Shown piece by piece: positions 1 to 8,352 of a stretch of DNA of 64,000 bases. Origin of the DNA: Lederbergia sp. NSJ-179 (GTDB lineage Bacteria > Bacillota > Bacilli > Bacillales > Bacillaceae_C); assembly GCF_022867885.1 (NCBI RefSeq), contig NZ_JALIFP010000002.1, forward strand, positions 1-64,000. Direction: 5' to 3'. A model generated the notes under the pieces. That model was not told where the DNA came from. It saw nothing but the letters and a program-made list of their open reading frames with translations, and did not search any database. The position numbers were made by a program, and so were the translations under genes. Each line of letters starts with the position of its first letter. Position 1 is the stretch's first letter.

Positions 1-83
1 ATTTTTTCCATTCCCTTCTCTTAAAAGTGCATTATACCGTCACATTTTGGGGGAAAATAAATTCTGGTCTCTCCTTAACCCCT

Positions 84-106
84 TGTCTCACTTGAGGTGT
101 GAGACA
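84..106. other. short inverted repeat (possible terminator of an upstream gene)
   Basis: TGTCTCAC (84-91) and GTGAGACA (99-106) form an 8-bp stem with a 7-nt loop. There is no strong T-tract directly after it, so its role as a terminator for a gene to the left of the window is only a guess. Confidence 0.3.
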
Positions 107-132
107 TCGCAATTACCTCATTTTTTATGTTT

Positions 133-440
133 TAGCATTCCCTTTTCATTTTCGTAGATCCAACCACGCTTTGGATCTACGTTTTAGCATTCCCTTTACG
201 TTTTCGTAAATCCAACCACGCTTTGGATCTACGTTTTAGCATTCCCTTTTCATTTTCGTAGATCCAACCACGCTTTGGATCTACGTTTTAGCATTCCCTT
301 TTCATTTTCGTAGATCCAACCACGCTTTGGATCTACGTTTTAGCATTCCCTTCTCATTTTCGTAGATCCGGCACATACTTTGGAACTACGTTTTTGCGGA
401 ACCTTCGCTCTTTTGTAGATCCACCCTTCCTTTGGACTTA
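133..440. repeat. tandem array of 52-bp units, each with a hairpin
   Basis: Units begin with TAGCATTCCC at 133, 185, 237, 289 and 341, exactly 52 bp apart. The first four are near identical, the fifth (53 bp) has diverged, and a sixth (about 394-440) is badly decayed. Each good unit contains CGTAGATCCAA, a 7-nt loop, then TTGGATCTACG, an 11-bp perfect stem. The stretch 1-577 has no convincing coding sequence apart from the start of the next gene. The ordered decay towards the gene suggests local duplication of one hairpin unit. Confidence 0.9.
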
Positions 441-488
441 TTGTTTAATAATATCTTTCTATTTTGTAGGTATAAAGTTCTATTTTTT

Positions 489-497
489 TGCTATAAT
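489..497 (+). promoter_or_regulatory. extended -10 promoter for dgcP
   Basis: TGC directly followed by TATAAT (492-497) is a good extended -10 element about 80 bp before the dgcP start. I see no good -35 at 17 bp, which is normal for extended -10 promoters. Confidence 0.45.
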
Positions 498-577
498 CAT
501 ATAGACTTATATTATAAATAAAAAAAGTATGTGAATCGATAGAAAGTCTTATAAATAATGCCAGGCAGGAGGTTCGA

Positions 578-1984
578 ATGGAGTATAAACAAGAAGGCTC
601 ACAATCATTAGAGGAAATGATGTTTAGAGAGTTGTTCAGAGTGACAGAGAAATGCCATTCATCCATGGACACCAACTTAGTGCTTGCCGAAATTATTCAT
701 ACATTAAAGAAGGTTTTTTCTGAAAACGATTACTATTTAATTTTAGCAAATGACGAGGAAGTAGATGAGGAATTGTCGGTGAAAAGCCTTGAATTCCATT
801 CAGCGGATGATTTAGCGATTGCGGCTTATGTGAATGCTTCAATTGAAATAGATTCAACAGAGTATCCTTCTATTTTTGCACCATTACAGGGAAAACAAGG
901 CGTATATGGGGTTTTACAAGTTAAAGCTCAATTACAATCCGTATTTGAAGACAAGCAAATCGATTTCATTCGTCTTTTAGCCAATACGGCTGGTAATGCG
1001 ATGGAAAATGCAAAACTATATCAGCAATCGCAAAAGCTGATTGAAAATTTACGATTGATTGATGAAATTGCCCAAATACTGAATTCTATTGGTAGCTATA
1101 AGGAAGCGATTCGTTATTTGCATAAGCAGATTACTCATATATTTCACACCTCTGATGTAGGTTATGTAGTTGTAATGGATAAAAGGCCGATGGTTTTGCC
1201 AGAAAGTACGTCTTTTTTTAAAGGGAAAACAGGGAGACGTCTCGTTAATTTTATTTTTGAGCAGGTAGGGTGTGAAGAAGAGAGCTTATTTATGGGGAAA
1301 ACCGAAAATTTGCCCAAACAGCTTACTAATCGTATAGGTTCCTTAATGTCCGTATCCTTTCATAATCAATCTTGGAGCGGGTTTGTCATTCTTATCGGGG
1401 AAGAACCCTATACTTTTACATTCGAAAAATTCCGCCTTTTCCAAACGTTAGTCCAACGTTCCTCATTAGGCGTTACGAATGTGTTTTTACGAGAGGAACT
1501 TGAAAAAATGGTAATTACCGATCAACTCACTCAATTGTTTGCCAGAGGGTATCTGGATGATGCAATTAAAAAATCAAGGTTGATCGATAGAGAGGGATCG
1601 TTTATTTTAATTGATTTAGACGATTTTAAACATGTGAATGATACGTTTGGACATCAAACGGGTGACAATGTGTTAGTGCAAGTAGCGCAACTGATTCAAG
1701 CCTGTATTCGTACAACGGATATTGCCGCTCGCTGGGGTGGGGAGGAGCTTGCTGTTTATCTCCCAGGCCTTTCATTGGAAACTGGGTTACATGTTGCAGA
1801 AAGATTACGAAAACATATTTCGGAAAATACAAATCCGCCTGTTACCATATCTTGTGGTATCACCAGTTGGTCAGCAAGTAAATCCGATAACGTATCGGAT
1901 TTATTTAGACGAGCGGATTCAGCTTTATATGAAGCGAAAAATTCTGGTAAAAATCAAATAAAAATCTATTCCCAAAAGGATTGA
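578..1984 (+). CDS. dgcP: GAF-GGDEF diguanylate cyclase (YtrP/DgcP-like)
   Basis: Makes cyclic di-GMP from two GTP. The ATG at 578 follows an AGGAGG ribosome site. The 468-residue product has a GAF-like region (about 20-150), a second weaker GAF-like region (about 160-300) and a C-terminal GGDEF domain (about 310-465). The active-site loop reads GGEEL at 387-391, so the last residue of the usual GGEEF is Leu. An RTTD motif at 378-381, five residues upstream, fits the RxxD inhibitory c-di-GMP site, so the enzyme looks product-inhibited and probably active. No membrane segment is seen, so it is likely cytosolic. As I recall, B. subtilis DgcP is longer (about 580 residues), so the GAF part is compact here. 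The neighbour ytsP matches B. subtilis order. Confidence 0.85.
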   Translation: MEYKQEGSQSLEEMMFRELFRVTEKCHSSMDTNLVLAEIIHTLKKVFSENDYYLILANDEEVDEELSVKSLEFHSADDLAIAAYVNASIEIDSTEYPSIFAPLQGKQGVYGVLQVKAQLQSVFEDKQIDFIRLLANTAGNAMENAKLYQQSQKLIENLRLIDEIAQILNSIGSYKEAIRYLHKQITHIFHTSDVGYVVVMDKRPMVLPESTSFFKGKTGRRLVNFIFEQVGCEEESLFMGKTENLPKQLTNRIGSLMSVSFHNQSWSGFVILIGEEPYTFTFEKFRLFQTLVQRSSLGVTNVFLREELEKMVITDQLTQLFARGYLDDAIKKSRLIDREGSFILIDLDDFKHVNDTFGHQTGDNVLVQVAQLIQACIRTTDIAARWGGEELAVYLPGLSLETGLHVAERLRKHISENTNPPVTISCGITSWSASKSDNVSDLFRRADSALYEAKNSGKNQIKIYSQKD

Positions 1985-1989
1985 GAATA

Positions 1990-2015
1990 GGGCTACCAAA
2001 AGGTAGCTCCGTTTT
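1990..2015. terminator. terminator between dgcP and ytsP
   Basis: GGGCTACC, AAAA loop, GGTAGCTC, then TTTT. An 8-bp stem (one G-T pair) directly after the dgcP stop, between convergent genes. Confidence 0.75.
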
Positions 2016-2019
2016 AAAT

Positions 2020-2499
2020 TTACAGAAATCTTTCCAGTGCTTGCACAAATTTCCCCAAATATTTTTCATCTACATGATCAAATCGATTTTTTTCTGGACT
2101 GTCGATGTCTAGCACACCATATAGTTCTCCATTTTTTAAAATGGGAATGACGATTTCCGATTGGGATGCCGAATCACAGGCAATATGGCCGGGAAAAGCA
2201 TGTACATCTTCCACGACAACAGTTTTCTTCATTGCGGCAGCAGTTCCACAAACCCCTTTTCCGATTGGAATCCGAACACAAGCGGGTAACCCTTGGAAAG
2301 GTCCTAGCACAAGTTCATTATTTTCCACCAAATAAAAGCCTACCCAATTAATTCGATCCAAAAATTGATTTAGAACTGCAGAGGCATTGCTAAGATTGGC
2401 CATTGAATTTGGTTCTCCTTCTAAAAGAGCTTCCAACTGTTTAATTACCAGTTCATATTGATCCGCTAGTTTCCCCTCATAGGCTTGTACTTTAAACAA
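2020..2499 (-). CDS. ytsP: free methionine-(R)-sulfoxide reductase, GAF type (YtsP)
   Basis: Reduces free Met-R-sulfoxide. This is the 159-residue single-GAF-domain fRMsr family. Three cysteines at 74, 84 and 108 have the same spacing (10 and 24) as the catalytic cysteines of E. coli fRMsr, so the enzyme should be active. I chose the TTG at 2499 because GGAGGAAGG lies 7 nt upstream and the product then starts MFKVQAYEG as in relatives. The reading frame stays open upstream to 2628, but that part runs into the repeat element at 2595 and is not protein. It converges on dgcP with a shared terminator between them. Probably cytosolic. Confidence 0.88.
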   Translation of the reverse strand: MFKVQAYEGKLADQYELVIKQLEALLEGEPNSMANLSNASAVLNQFLDRINWVGFYLVENNELVLGPFQGLPACVRIPIGKGVCGTAAAMKKTVVVEDVHAFPGHIACDSASQSEIVIPILKNGELYGVLDIDSPEKNRFDHVDEKYLGKFVQALERFL

Positions 2500-2594
2500 T
2501 ATCCTTCCTCCTTCTCTATCTTTCGACAGTGAATAAGGAAACTGTCGATAAGTATTCAGAGGAATTTTTCTTCCCCTATCGAAATCAAATAATA

Positions 2595-2807
2595 GTGCGT
2601 GTTCAAAAAGGAGGATAAAAAGGACCAAGAAGTTCGAGGCGGCGCAGTTTCGAGCAGCGGACTTGTACAGGATGTACTGACTTCCGCGTTGCCCACAGGA
2701 CGTGGGCGGTTTTAGCGGAAGATCCTTATCCTAATACATGAGCAGCGGAGAAACAAGCCAACGAAGAAATTCGCAGTGTCATTTTTACCGGACTTTTTGA
2801 ACATCCT
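2595..2807 (+). repeat. MITE-like repeat, full 213-bp copy (RE1-A), carrying a two-hairpin module
   Basis: The ends are TGTTCAAAAAG and CTTTTTGAACA, an 11-bp terminal inverted repeat. No coding sequence is inside. GAGCAGCGG occurs twice internally and flanks an insert with two hairpins. Hairpin 1 is GTAC-AGGAT-GTAC (2665-2677). Hairpin 2 has an outer stem CTTCCGC/GCGGAAG (2681-2687, 2715-2721) and an inner stem GCCCAC/GTGGGC with an AGGAC loop (2691-2707). A same-length copy lies at 52773-52985, with shorter relatives at 26703, 30158 and 32452. Confidence 0.9.
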
Positions 2808-2939
2808 CTAATATCTAAAAAATATCCAAAACATGATGATGCTGGACTTCTAAATGCTAAGGTCGAGTAAATGGAAAAATAGATTTGCATTATTTTTATC
2901 ATATTCAACTGGATTGTTCAAGAGCTCGGAGGGAGAAAA

Positions 2940-3593
2940 ATGACGACTCAGCAAGGAACAACAAAAGAAGCGATTATAGAAGCGGCCATTGAATTGTTTT
3001 ATGCCAAGGGATATAAGGGGACCACGATTCGGGATATTGCGGCTGAAGCAAAGATTAATCCAGCCAATATTTCTTATTATTTTAAAGGGAAGCAAGGGCT
3101 GCTAGAGGAATGTCTTATTCGCTTTTTTGAACCTTACTTAAAATGTTTGGAAGAGGAGGTGGGAAAATTAGATAAAGATCAAGCAGATATTTGTTTAAAA
3201 AGAGCGATTAAGCGAATTTTATTATTTCAAAGTGAACATAAATTACTTGCACGCTTTGTTTGGAGGGAAGTGAGCATTGATTCACAAACCTCACGGGAAA
3301 TCATTTCTTCTTATTTAATGAAGGAGCGCTATTTCTTGAAAAATTTAATCCTGCCTACCCTGAAAGAGCAGAAAATAGTATTTCCTATTAGTATGTTAAT
3401 CATTCAATTAAAAGGAATACTTATGATGCCATATGTGAATAGTTTATATGTATCTGAAGTCTGGGGGATGGGACCCCAGGAGCCCTATTTTATCGATAAA
3501 TATCACTTAACGATTAGTAAATGGTTAGACTCATGGACAGGATCGCAAACATTTTTAAAGTCCATGGAATCCACTGCTTCAATGGGCTATTAG
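2940..3593 (+). CDS. refZ: TetR-family regulator RefZ (YttP)
   Basis: DNA-binding regulator. In B. subtilis RefZ binds sites near the origin and tunes FtsZ ring position at the onset of sporulation. The 217-residue product starts at an ATG 5 nt after a GGAGGGA ribosome site. Residues about 8-55 form the TetR helix-turn-helix (TTIRDIAAEAKINPANISYY). The rest is the helical ligand/dimer domain. Placement between ytsP and ezrA matches B. subtilis, but hisJ, which lies between refZ and ezrA there, is missing. The C-terminal 40 residues resemble no motif I recognise. RefZ is a better call than a generic TetR because of the position. Confidence 0.8.
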   Translation: MTTQQGTTKEAIIEAAIELFYAKGYKGTTIRDIAAEAKINPANISYYFKGKQGLLEECLIRFFEPYLKCLEEEVGKLDKDQADICLKRAIKRILLFQSEHKLLARFVWREVSIDSQTSREIISSYLMKERYFLKNLILPTLKEQKIVFPISMLIIQLKGILMMPYVNSLYVSEVWGMGPQEPYFIDKYHLTISKWLDSWTGSQTFLKSMESTASMGY

Positions 3594-3602
3594 GACATTG
3601 GG

Positions 3603-3634
3603 CACTTTCATTTTTTGCGGGAATAGTGAAAGTG
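3603..3634. terminator. possible terminator after refZ
   Basis: CACTTTCA (3603-3610) and TGAAAGTG (3627-3634) pair perfectly around a T-rich loop just past the refZ stop. There is no clean T-run after the stem, so this is a weak call. Confidence 0.35.
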
Positions 3635-3662
3635 TCTGCATGTTCTCTGCCTTATTCGGTTC

Positions 3663-3782
3663 TCAAAATTGTACTTCTATCTTGCTGTATCTCTCTTCTG
3701 CCTCCGAAAAATAATGTGTTAATGCATCGATTCGTGCCTCTTTCTCTTCAATCGTAAGCCCCAGCTGATTCCTTCCCTTCAT
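3663..3782 (-). CDS. possible 39-residue small protein, unrecognised
   Basis: A short open frame on the minus strand in the 445-bp gap between refZ and ezrA, where B. subtilis carries hisJ. It starts MKGRNQLGLTIEEKEARI and ends in an amphipathic, charged segment. I see no ribosome site before the ATG, and the sequence matches nothing I recognise, including HisJ. It may be noise. The rest of the gap holds a hairpin at 3603-3634 and the ezrA promoter. Confidence 0.2.
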   Translation of the reverse strand: MKGRNQLGLTIEEKEARIDALTHYFSEAEERYSKIEVQF

Positions 3783-3948
3783 ATGTAACAATATTCGGCA
3801 ATATTAGCATAAACTAGGTTATGAGAGCGTTTTTACAAGTTTGTTACGTCTGTTGTCCTAATCGCTAAGGAATGGAAAATACCCTTGTTTATTGAAATTT
3901 TACCTTATTTTATCATAAAAAAATGCTTTTCATAGTCAAAAATTGTCG

Positions 3949-3976
3949 TTGACATGGTATTATAGAGGAACATAAT
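3949..3976 (+). promoter_or_regulatory. sigma-A promoter for ezrA
   Basis: TTGACA (3949-3954), 16-bp spacer, CATAAT (3971-3976), about 60 bp before the ezrA start. Confidence 0.7.
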
Positions 3977-4038
3977 ATAAAATTCAATTTCATTTACATA
4001 TATGTATGAAAGAATGACTGAGAAACAGGGGGCTAACA

Positions 4039-5754
4039 ATGAAGTACGGTGTAGAGATCTTGATTTCTGCGATTTTGATCATCCTGATTTTATTCGTAGT
4101 TGGATACATAATAAGAAAAAGATATTATAAAGAAATTGATCGACTGGATTCACAAAAATTAGAATTGATGAACCGGCCTATTGCAGAGGAAATGGCAAAG
4201 GTGAAGCAATTGAATATGACGGGAGAAACCGAGGAAATGTTTGAACGTTGGAGGGACTCTTGGGATGATATTCTAAACTCCCAGCTTCCTCAAGTTGACG
4301 AAATGATCTTTGCTGCCGAAGAATTCACAGATAAATACCGTTTTAAGCAAGCGAAAGAGGAAAGTGAGAAGGTAAGTGAATTACTGAAAAATATTGAGAA
4401 AGAAATGGATTTTATTCTGAATGAATTAGATGAACTTGTTGGCAGTGAAGAAAAAAACAGGAAAGAAATTGCCGGCTTATTAGAACAATATCAAGAGAGT
4501 AGAAAATATCTTTTAGCCCATCGCCATCTCTTTGGGGAAGCAGGGGAAGAACTTGAAAAATTACTCGAATCTGTGGGAGATAAAGTCAAAAATTATGAAA
4601 ATTTAACGGATCAAGGGAATTATTTACAAGCACGTGAGGTCGTGCTTGCTCTTTCGACAGAAATGGAACAATTAGTAGAGAAAATGGAAAAAGTGCCTGA
4701 CCTTTTAACCGAATGTCAAACGATCCTTCCATCCCAAATAGATGATATAAAGGATGGCTATAAAGAGATGACCCAGCAAGGGTTTATTTTGGACCATCTT
4801 CAAATGGAAAAACAAATAGAAACATTGATGAACGAAATTATTCTCTATCAGGAATTTCTCCATAAGGCGGAAGTAAAAACTGTTGAAGAGGGCATTCAGG
4901 TAACGAAGGACAAAGTGGAAACTCTTTATAATTTATTGGAAAAAGAAGTATATGCGAAACACTATATTTTGCAAGAAACGGAGAAGGCCGAAAATATGCT
5001 TGAGCAATTAATTGATACGAGCGATGAAATCAATCATGAAACACAGATTGTTCAAAATAGTTATCAATTATTAGATGAGGATCTTGAAATACCGAAAAAA
5101 TTCGATAAAACTCTCAGCCAAATGGTTAAACGATATGAACTTTTAAAAGCGAAATTAACAGATAAAATGACTGCCTATTCGCTATTGGAAGAAGAGTTAA
5201 AGGAGATTCAGGAACAGTTGCAAAAGATGAAGCAGGAACAGCAGGAATTTACAGAACGTCTCCATAATTTACGTAAAGATGAATTGGAGGCAAAAGAAAG
5301 CGTTTATGAATGTCAAAGGAAAATCAAAGAAATTATCCGACTTGTTCATAATAGTTATATGCCTGGACTACCAGCAGATTGCGATTCTTTATATGATCGG
5401 GCTGAAGAGCAAATTGAAAATGTGTATAAAAGTCTAAATGAAAAACCATTGAATATGAAGCAAGTCCAAAAGTTCCTAAATGAAGCGAAAGACACTGTTG
5501 ATCATCTATATGAAAAGACAGAAGAGTATATTGAAACAGCCCAGCTTGCAGAACGTGTGATTCAATATGCGAACCGCTATAGAAGACAAAATCCCGAATT
5601 AGCCTTCAATCTTAAAGAAGCAGAACAATTATTCCGAAATTATGAATACATGGCGGCCCTGGAACAGGCAGCAACGGCTGTAGAAAAGGTTGAACCAGGT
5701 GCATTAAAACGAATTGAGGAAATATACGAAAGTAATGAATATTCTCATTCCTAA
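4039..5754 (+). CDS. ezrA: septation ring formation regulator EzrA
   Basis: Negative regulator of FtsZ ring assembly that also helps place division and wall-synthesis proteins. 571 residues, close to the family's usual length of about 562. Residues about 5-24 form one membrane anchor with a very short outside N-terminus. The remainder is a long cytoplasmic spectrin-like coiled coil rich in Glu, Lys, Leu and Gln. The family RWRDSWDDI segment follows near residue 70. The ATG at 4039 follows GGGGGC. It has its own promoter and a clear terminator at 5766, so it is likely monocistronic. Confidence 0.95.
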   Translation: MKYGVEILISAILIILILFVVGYIIRKRYYKEIDRLDSQKLELMNRPIAEEMAKVKQLNMTGETEEMFERWRDSWDDILNSQLPQVDEMIFAAEEFTDKYRFKQAKEESEKVSELLKNIEKEMDFILNELDELVGSEEKNRKEIAGLLEQYQESRKYLLAHRHLFGEAGEELEKLLESVGDKVKNYENLTDQGNYLQAREVVLALSTEMEQLVEKMEKVPDLLTECQTILPSQIDDIKDGYKEMTQQGFILDHLQMEKQIETLMNEIILYQEFLHKAEVKTVEEGIQVTKDKVETLYNLLEKEVYAKHYILQETEKAENMLEQLIDTSDEINHETQIVQNSYQLLDEDLEIPKKFDKTLSQMVKRYELLKAKLTDKMTAYSLLEEELKEIQEQLQKMKQEQQEFTERLHNLRKDELEAKESVYECQRKIKEIIRLVHNSYMPGLPADCDSLYDRAEEQIENVYKSLNEKPLNMKQVQKFLNEAKDTVDHLYEKTEEYIETAQLAERVIQYANRYRRQNPELAFNLKEAEQLFRNYEYMAALEQAATAVEKVEPGALKRIEEIYESNEYSHS

Positions 5755-5765
5755 ACGATCTAAAA

Positions 5766-5796
5766 AAGGGGGCAAAGATGCTCCCTTATTTTTTAT
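5766..5796 (+). terminator. rho-independent terminator of ezrA
   Basis: AAGGGGGCA, AAGA loop, TGCTCCCTT (9-bp stem with one G-T pair), then TATTTTTT. Confidence 0.9.
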
Positions 5797-5805
5797 GAAT
5801 AACTA

Positions 5806-5814
5806 TGGTATGAT
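5806..5814 (+). promoter_or_regulatory. extended -10 promoter for the cysteine desulfurase-thiI pair
   Basis: TGG followed by TATGAT (5809-5814), an extended -10 element 45 bp before the gene. The -35 region falls in the ezrA terminator tail and is weak. Confidence 0.5.
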
Positions 5815-5858
5815 AAATAATTGGAAAAAATAATCTCAATATAATAGAAGGTGTCATT

Positions 5859-7001
5859 TTGATCTATTTTGATAATAGTGCTACAACAAAACCTTATGAA
5901 GAGGTGTTAGATTCTTTTGTAAAAGTAAATCGAGAATATTACGGCAATCCTTCTTCACTGCATCATTATGGTGGCAAAGCAGAACAGTTAATGACAAGTG
6001 CTAGACAACAAATTGCGGATGGGCTATCTGTGAAGCCGTCGGAAATCATTTTCACTTCCGGGGGTACGGAAGGAAATAATTTGGCCATCAAAGGGGCAGC
6101 TTTAGAATATAAAGGTAGAGGAAATCATATGATTACAAGCGAAATCGAACATTCCTCTGTTCAAAATTCAATGAAACAATTGGAAGAAAAATGGGGATTT
6201 CAAGTTACTAGGCTACCGGTCGACTCGAATGGAATGGTTTGTCCGGATGATCTAGAAAAAGCGATCACCGACAAAACGATTCTTGTTTCATTAATTCATG
6301 TAAGTAATGAAGTAGGCACGATCCAGCCTATTAAAGAAATTGGAAAAATGTTAAAAAAATACCCGAAAATTATTTTCCATGTTGATCATGTTCAAGGGGC
6401 AGGAAAAGTTGTTTTGCCACTTCATGATTCAGGGATTGACCTATGTACGTTTTCGGCTCATAAATTTCATGGTTTAAAAGGAACTGGGTTTCTGTATAAA
6501 CGAAGTGGGATCAGATTGGAGCCAATTTTCACAGGGGGAAATCAAGAACAGACATGGCGGAGTGGTACTGAAAATACGGGTGGGATCGTGGCCATGGCGA
6601 AGGCTTTTCGGATGATAGAAGAAAATCGAGTGAAAAAGGGACATTCTCTGTTAAAAGTTAGAGAATTCTTATATCATGAGCTTGAAAACAATGACCATAT
6701 TATCGTTCATACTCCAAAAAAGGCGGCCCCACATATTATCAATTTTTCGGTACCAGGATTAAAAGGTGAAGTTCTCGTTCATGCGTTAGAGGAAAACGGA
6801 TTTATGATTTCCACTACTAGTGCATGCTCTTCAAAGGAAAAAACACCAAGTCAAACACTAAAAGCTATGGGTGTTTCTGATGAAATGGCTTTAGGAGCGG
6901 TTCGCATCAGTCTTTCCTATGAGAATACACGAACAGAGGCCGTACAATTTCTAGAGGCATTAAAGGAAGTCATCCCGAGATTAAAGAGCGTAGTGAGGTG
7001 A
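5859..7001 (+). CDS. nifZ: cysteine desulfurase, NifS/IscS family (NifZ-like), partner of ThiI
   Basis: PLP enzyme that takes sulfur from cysteine as a persulfide and, in B. subtilis, passes it to ThiI for tRNA 4-thiouridine. 380 residues. The PLP lysine is K202 in SAHKFHG. The catalytic cysteine is C323 in the short loop TSACSSKEK. The start is a TTG at 5859 with GAAGGTG 5-6 nt upstream, and the product begins MIYFDNSATT as in relatives. It ends 4 nt before thiI, so the two are one operon. It is distinct from the SufS and general IscS paralogues, which are not in this window. Confidence 0.92.
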   Translation: MIYFDNSATTKPYEEVLDSFVKVNREYYGNPSSLHHYGGKAEQLMTSARQQIADGLSVKPSEIIFTSGGTEGNNLAIKGAALEYKGRGNHMITSEIEHSSVQNSMKQLEEKWGFQVTRLPVDSNGMVCPDDLEKAITDKTILVSLIHVSNEVGTIQPIKEIGKMLKKYPKIIFHVDHVQGAGKVVLPLHDSGIDLCTFSAHKFHGLKGTGFLYKRSGIRLEPIFTGGNQEQTWRSGTENTGGIVAMAKAFRMIEENRVKKGHSLLKVREFLYHELENNDHIIVHTPKKAAPHIINFSVPGLKGEVLVHALEENGFMISTTSACSSKEKTPSQTLKAMGVSDEMALGAVRISLSYENTRTEAVQFLEALKEVIPRLKSVVR

Positions 7002-7005
7002 TTGG

Positions 7006-8211
7006 ATGAATTATGATAGAATAATGATTCGTTATGGGGAAATGTCGCTGAAAGGGCGGAATCGTAAACATTTTATCCATAAATTAAAGAAAAATATTCA
7101 ATTTATGTTAAGAGATTTTGAAAATATTCAGATCGAATCTGGATGGGATCGAATGTATGTCGTACTGAATGGGGAACCTGTCGAGCCCATTATCGGCCAA
7201 CTACAAAAGGTTTTTGGGATTCAATCCTTTAGTCCGGTAATAAAAACAGACAAAAAGATTGAAGACATACGAGCGGCTGCCTTACACATTGCCGAGCAAG
7301 TCCATTCCCCAGGAAATACATTTAAAGTTTCTGCTCGTAGGACAGATAAAACGTTTGAATATGATACGAATGGTTTAAATCATGCGATAGGAGCGCATAT
7401 TTTAATTCATATGGATGATATAAAAGTCGATGTGAAAAATCCTGATTTGAATCTGATGGTTGAAATAAGAAAAGATGCCGCTTATATTTCTGGTCAACTG
7501 ATTTATGGGGCAGGAGGTTTTCCTGTTGCATCCTCAGGAAAGGCCATGCTCATGCTTTCAGGAGGGATTGATAGCCCTGTCGCGGGTTTCCTTACGATGA
7601 AACGAGGGGTTGGGATTGAGGCGGTGCATTTTCATAGCCCACCGTTTACAAGTGAACGAGCCAAGCAAAAAGTGTTGGATTTAGCGCGGAAACTGGCGCA
7701 ATATTCGGGTAGTGTGAAGGTGCATATTGTTCCATTCACAACGATTCAAGAAGTCATTCATAAAGAAATTCCGTCAGGTTTTTCAATGACAGCCACAAGA
7801 AGAATGATGCTTCGAATTACCGATGAAATTAGGAAAAGGCAAGGAGCACTGGCGATTGTAACAGGAGAAAGTCTTGGACAGGTAGCTAGTCAAACGATGG
7901 AAAGCATGCTAGCGATTAATGCTGTCACCAATACCCCTATTATTCGCCCGCTTATTGCCATGGATAAATTAGAAATCATCAAAATTGCGGAGGACATTGA
8001 TACGATTGAGATATCGAATCGTCCTTATGAGGATTGCTGTACAATCTTCACTCCGCCGTCACCAAAAACAAGACCGAAATTAGCGAAAATGGAAATGCTT
8101 GAGGAAAAAGTGGATTGGACTCCTTTACTTGAAGAAGCCGTGAACAAGACGGAAACGATGATGATTAGTGCTAGAGCACGATCGTCTACAGATTTGGAAA
8201 GTCTCTTATGA
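7006..8211 (+). CDS. thiI: tRNA 4-thiouridine synthetase ThiI
   Basis: Adenylates and thiolates U8 of tRNA. 401 residues: ferredoxin-like and THUMP domains in the first 165 or so residues, then a PP-loop ATP pyrophosphatase domain with SGGIDSP near residue 183. It lacks the C-terminal rhodanese domain of the E. coli protein, as usual in Bacillus, so sulfur comes straight from the upstream desulfurase. GAGGTG lies 5 nt before the ATG. Cytosolic. Confidence 0.95.
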   Translation: MNYDRIMIRYGEMSLKGRNRKHFIHKLKKNIQFMLRDFENIQIESGWDRMYVVLNGEPVEPIIGQLQKVFGIQSFSPVIKTDKKIEDIRAAALHIAEQVHSPGNTFKVSARRTDKTFEYDTNGLNHAIGAHILIHMDDIKVDVKNPDLNLMVEIRKDAAYISGQLIYGAGGFPVASSGKAMLMLSGGIDSPVAGFLTMKRGVGIEAVHFHSPPFTSERAKQKVLDLARKLAQYSGSVKVHIVPFTTIQEVIHKEIPSGFSMTATRRMMLRITDEIRKRQGALAIVTGESLGQVASQTMESMLAINAVTNTPIIRPLIAMDKLEIIKIAEDIDTIEISNRPYEDCCTIFTPPSPKTRPKLAKMEMLEEKVDWTPLLEEAVNKTETMMISARARSSTDLESLL

Positions 8212-8298
8212 TTTTTATCAATAGATAGGAAAGGGAAACAAGTGGGACTAGGAAAGCAAGATTTAATGAGAGGATACAACAATTACCAATACCATTTT

Positions 8299-8329
8299 TG
8301 AATGAAGGCATGTGTTTTCGCACAATCTA
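8299..8329 (+). promoter_or_regulatory. sigma-G-type forespore promoter for sspA
   Basis: TGAATG (8299-8304), 18-bp spacer, CAATCTA (8323-8329). I compared it with the sigma-G consensus (TGAATA, then CATNNTA). One mismatch in the -10. The position fits a short leader before the SASP gene. Confidence 0.55.
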
Positions 8330-8352
8330 CACTTACAGGGAGGTGAAGACAC

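Noticed and set aside
133-440. Direct repeats as a CRISPR array
   Set aside because: Units are 52 bp and tandem without distinct spacers, and no cas gene is in the window.
2500-2628. N-terminal extension of ytsP
   Set aside because: It comes from the repeat at 2595 and has no ribosome site; TTG at 2499 does.
3594-4038. Remnant of hisJ in the refZ-ezrA gap
   Set aside because: No frame there resembles the HisJ PHP phosphatase.
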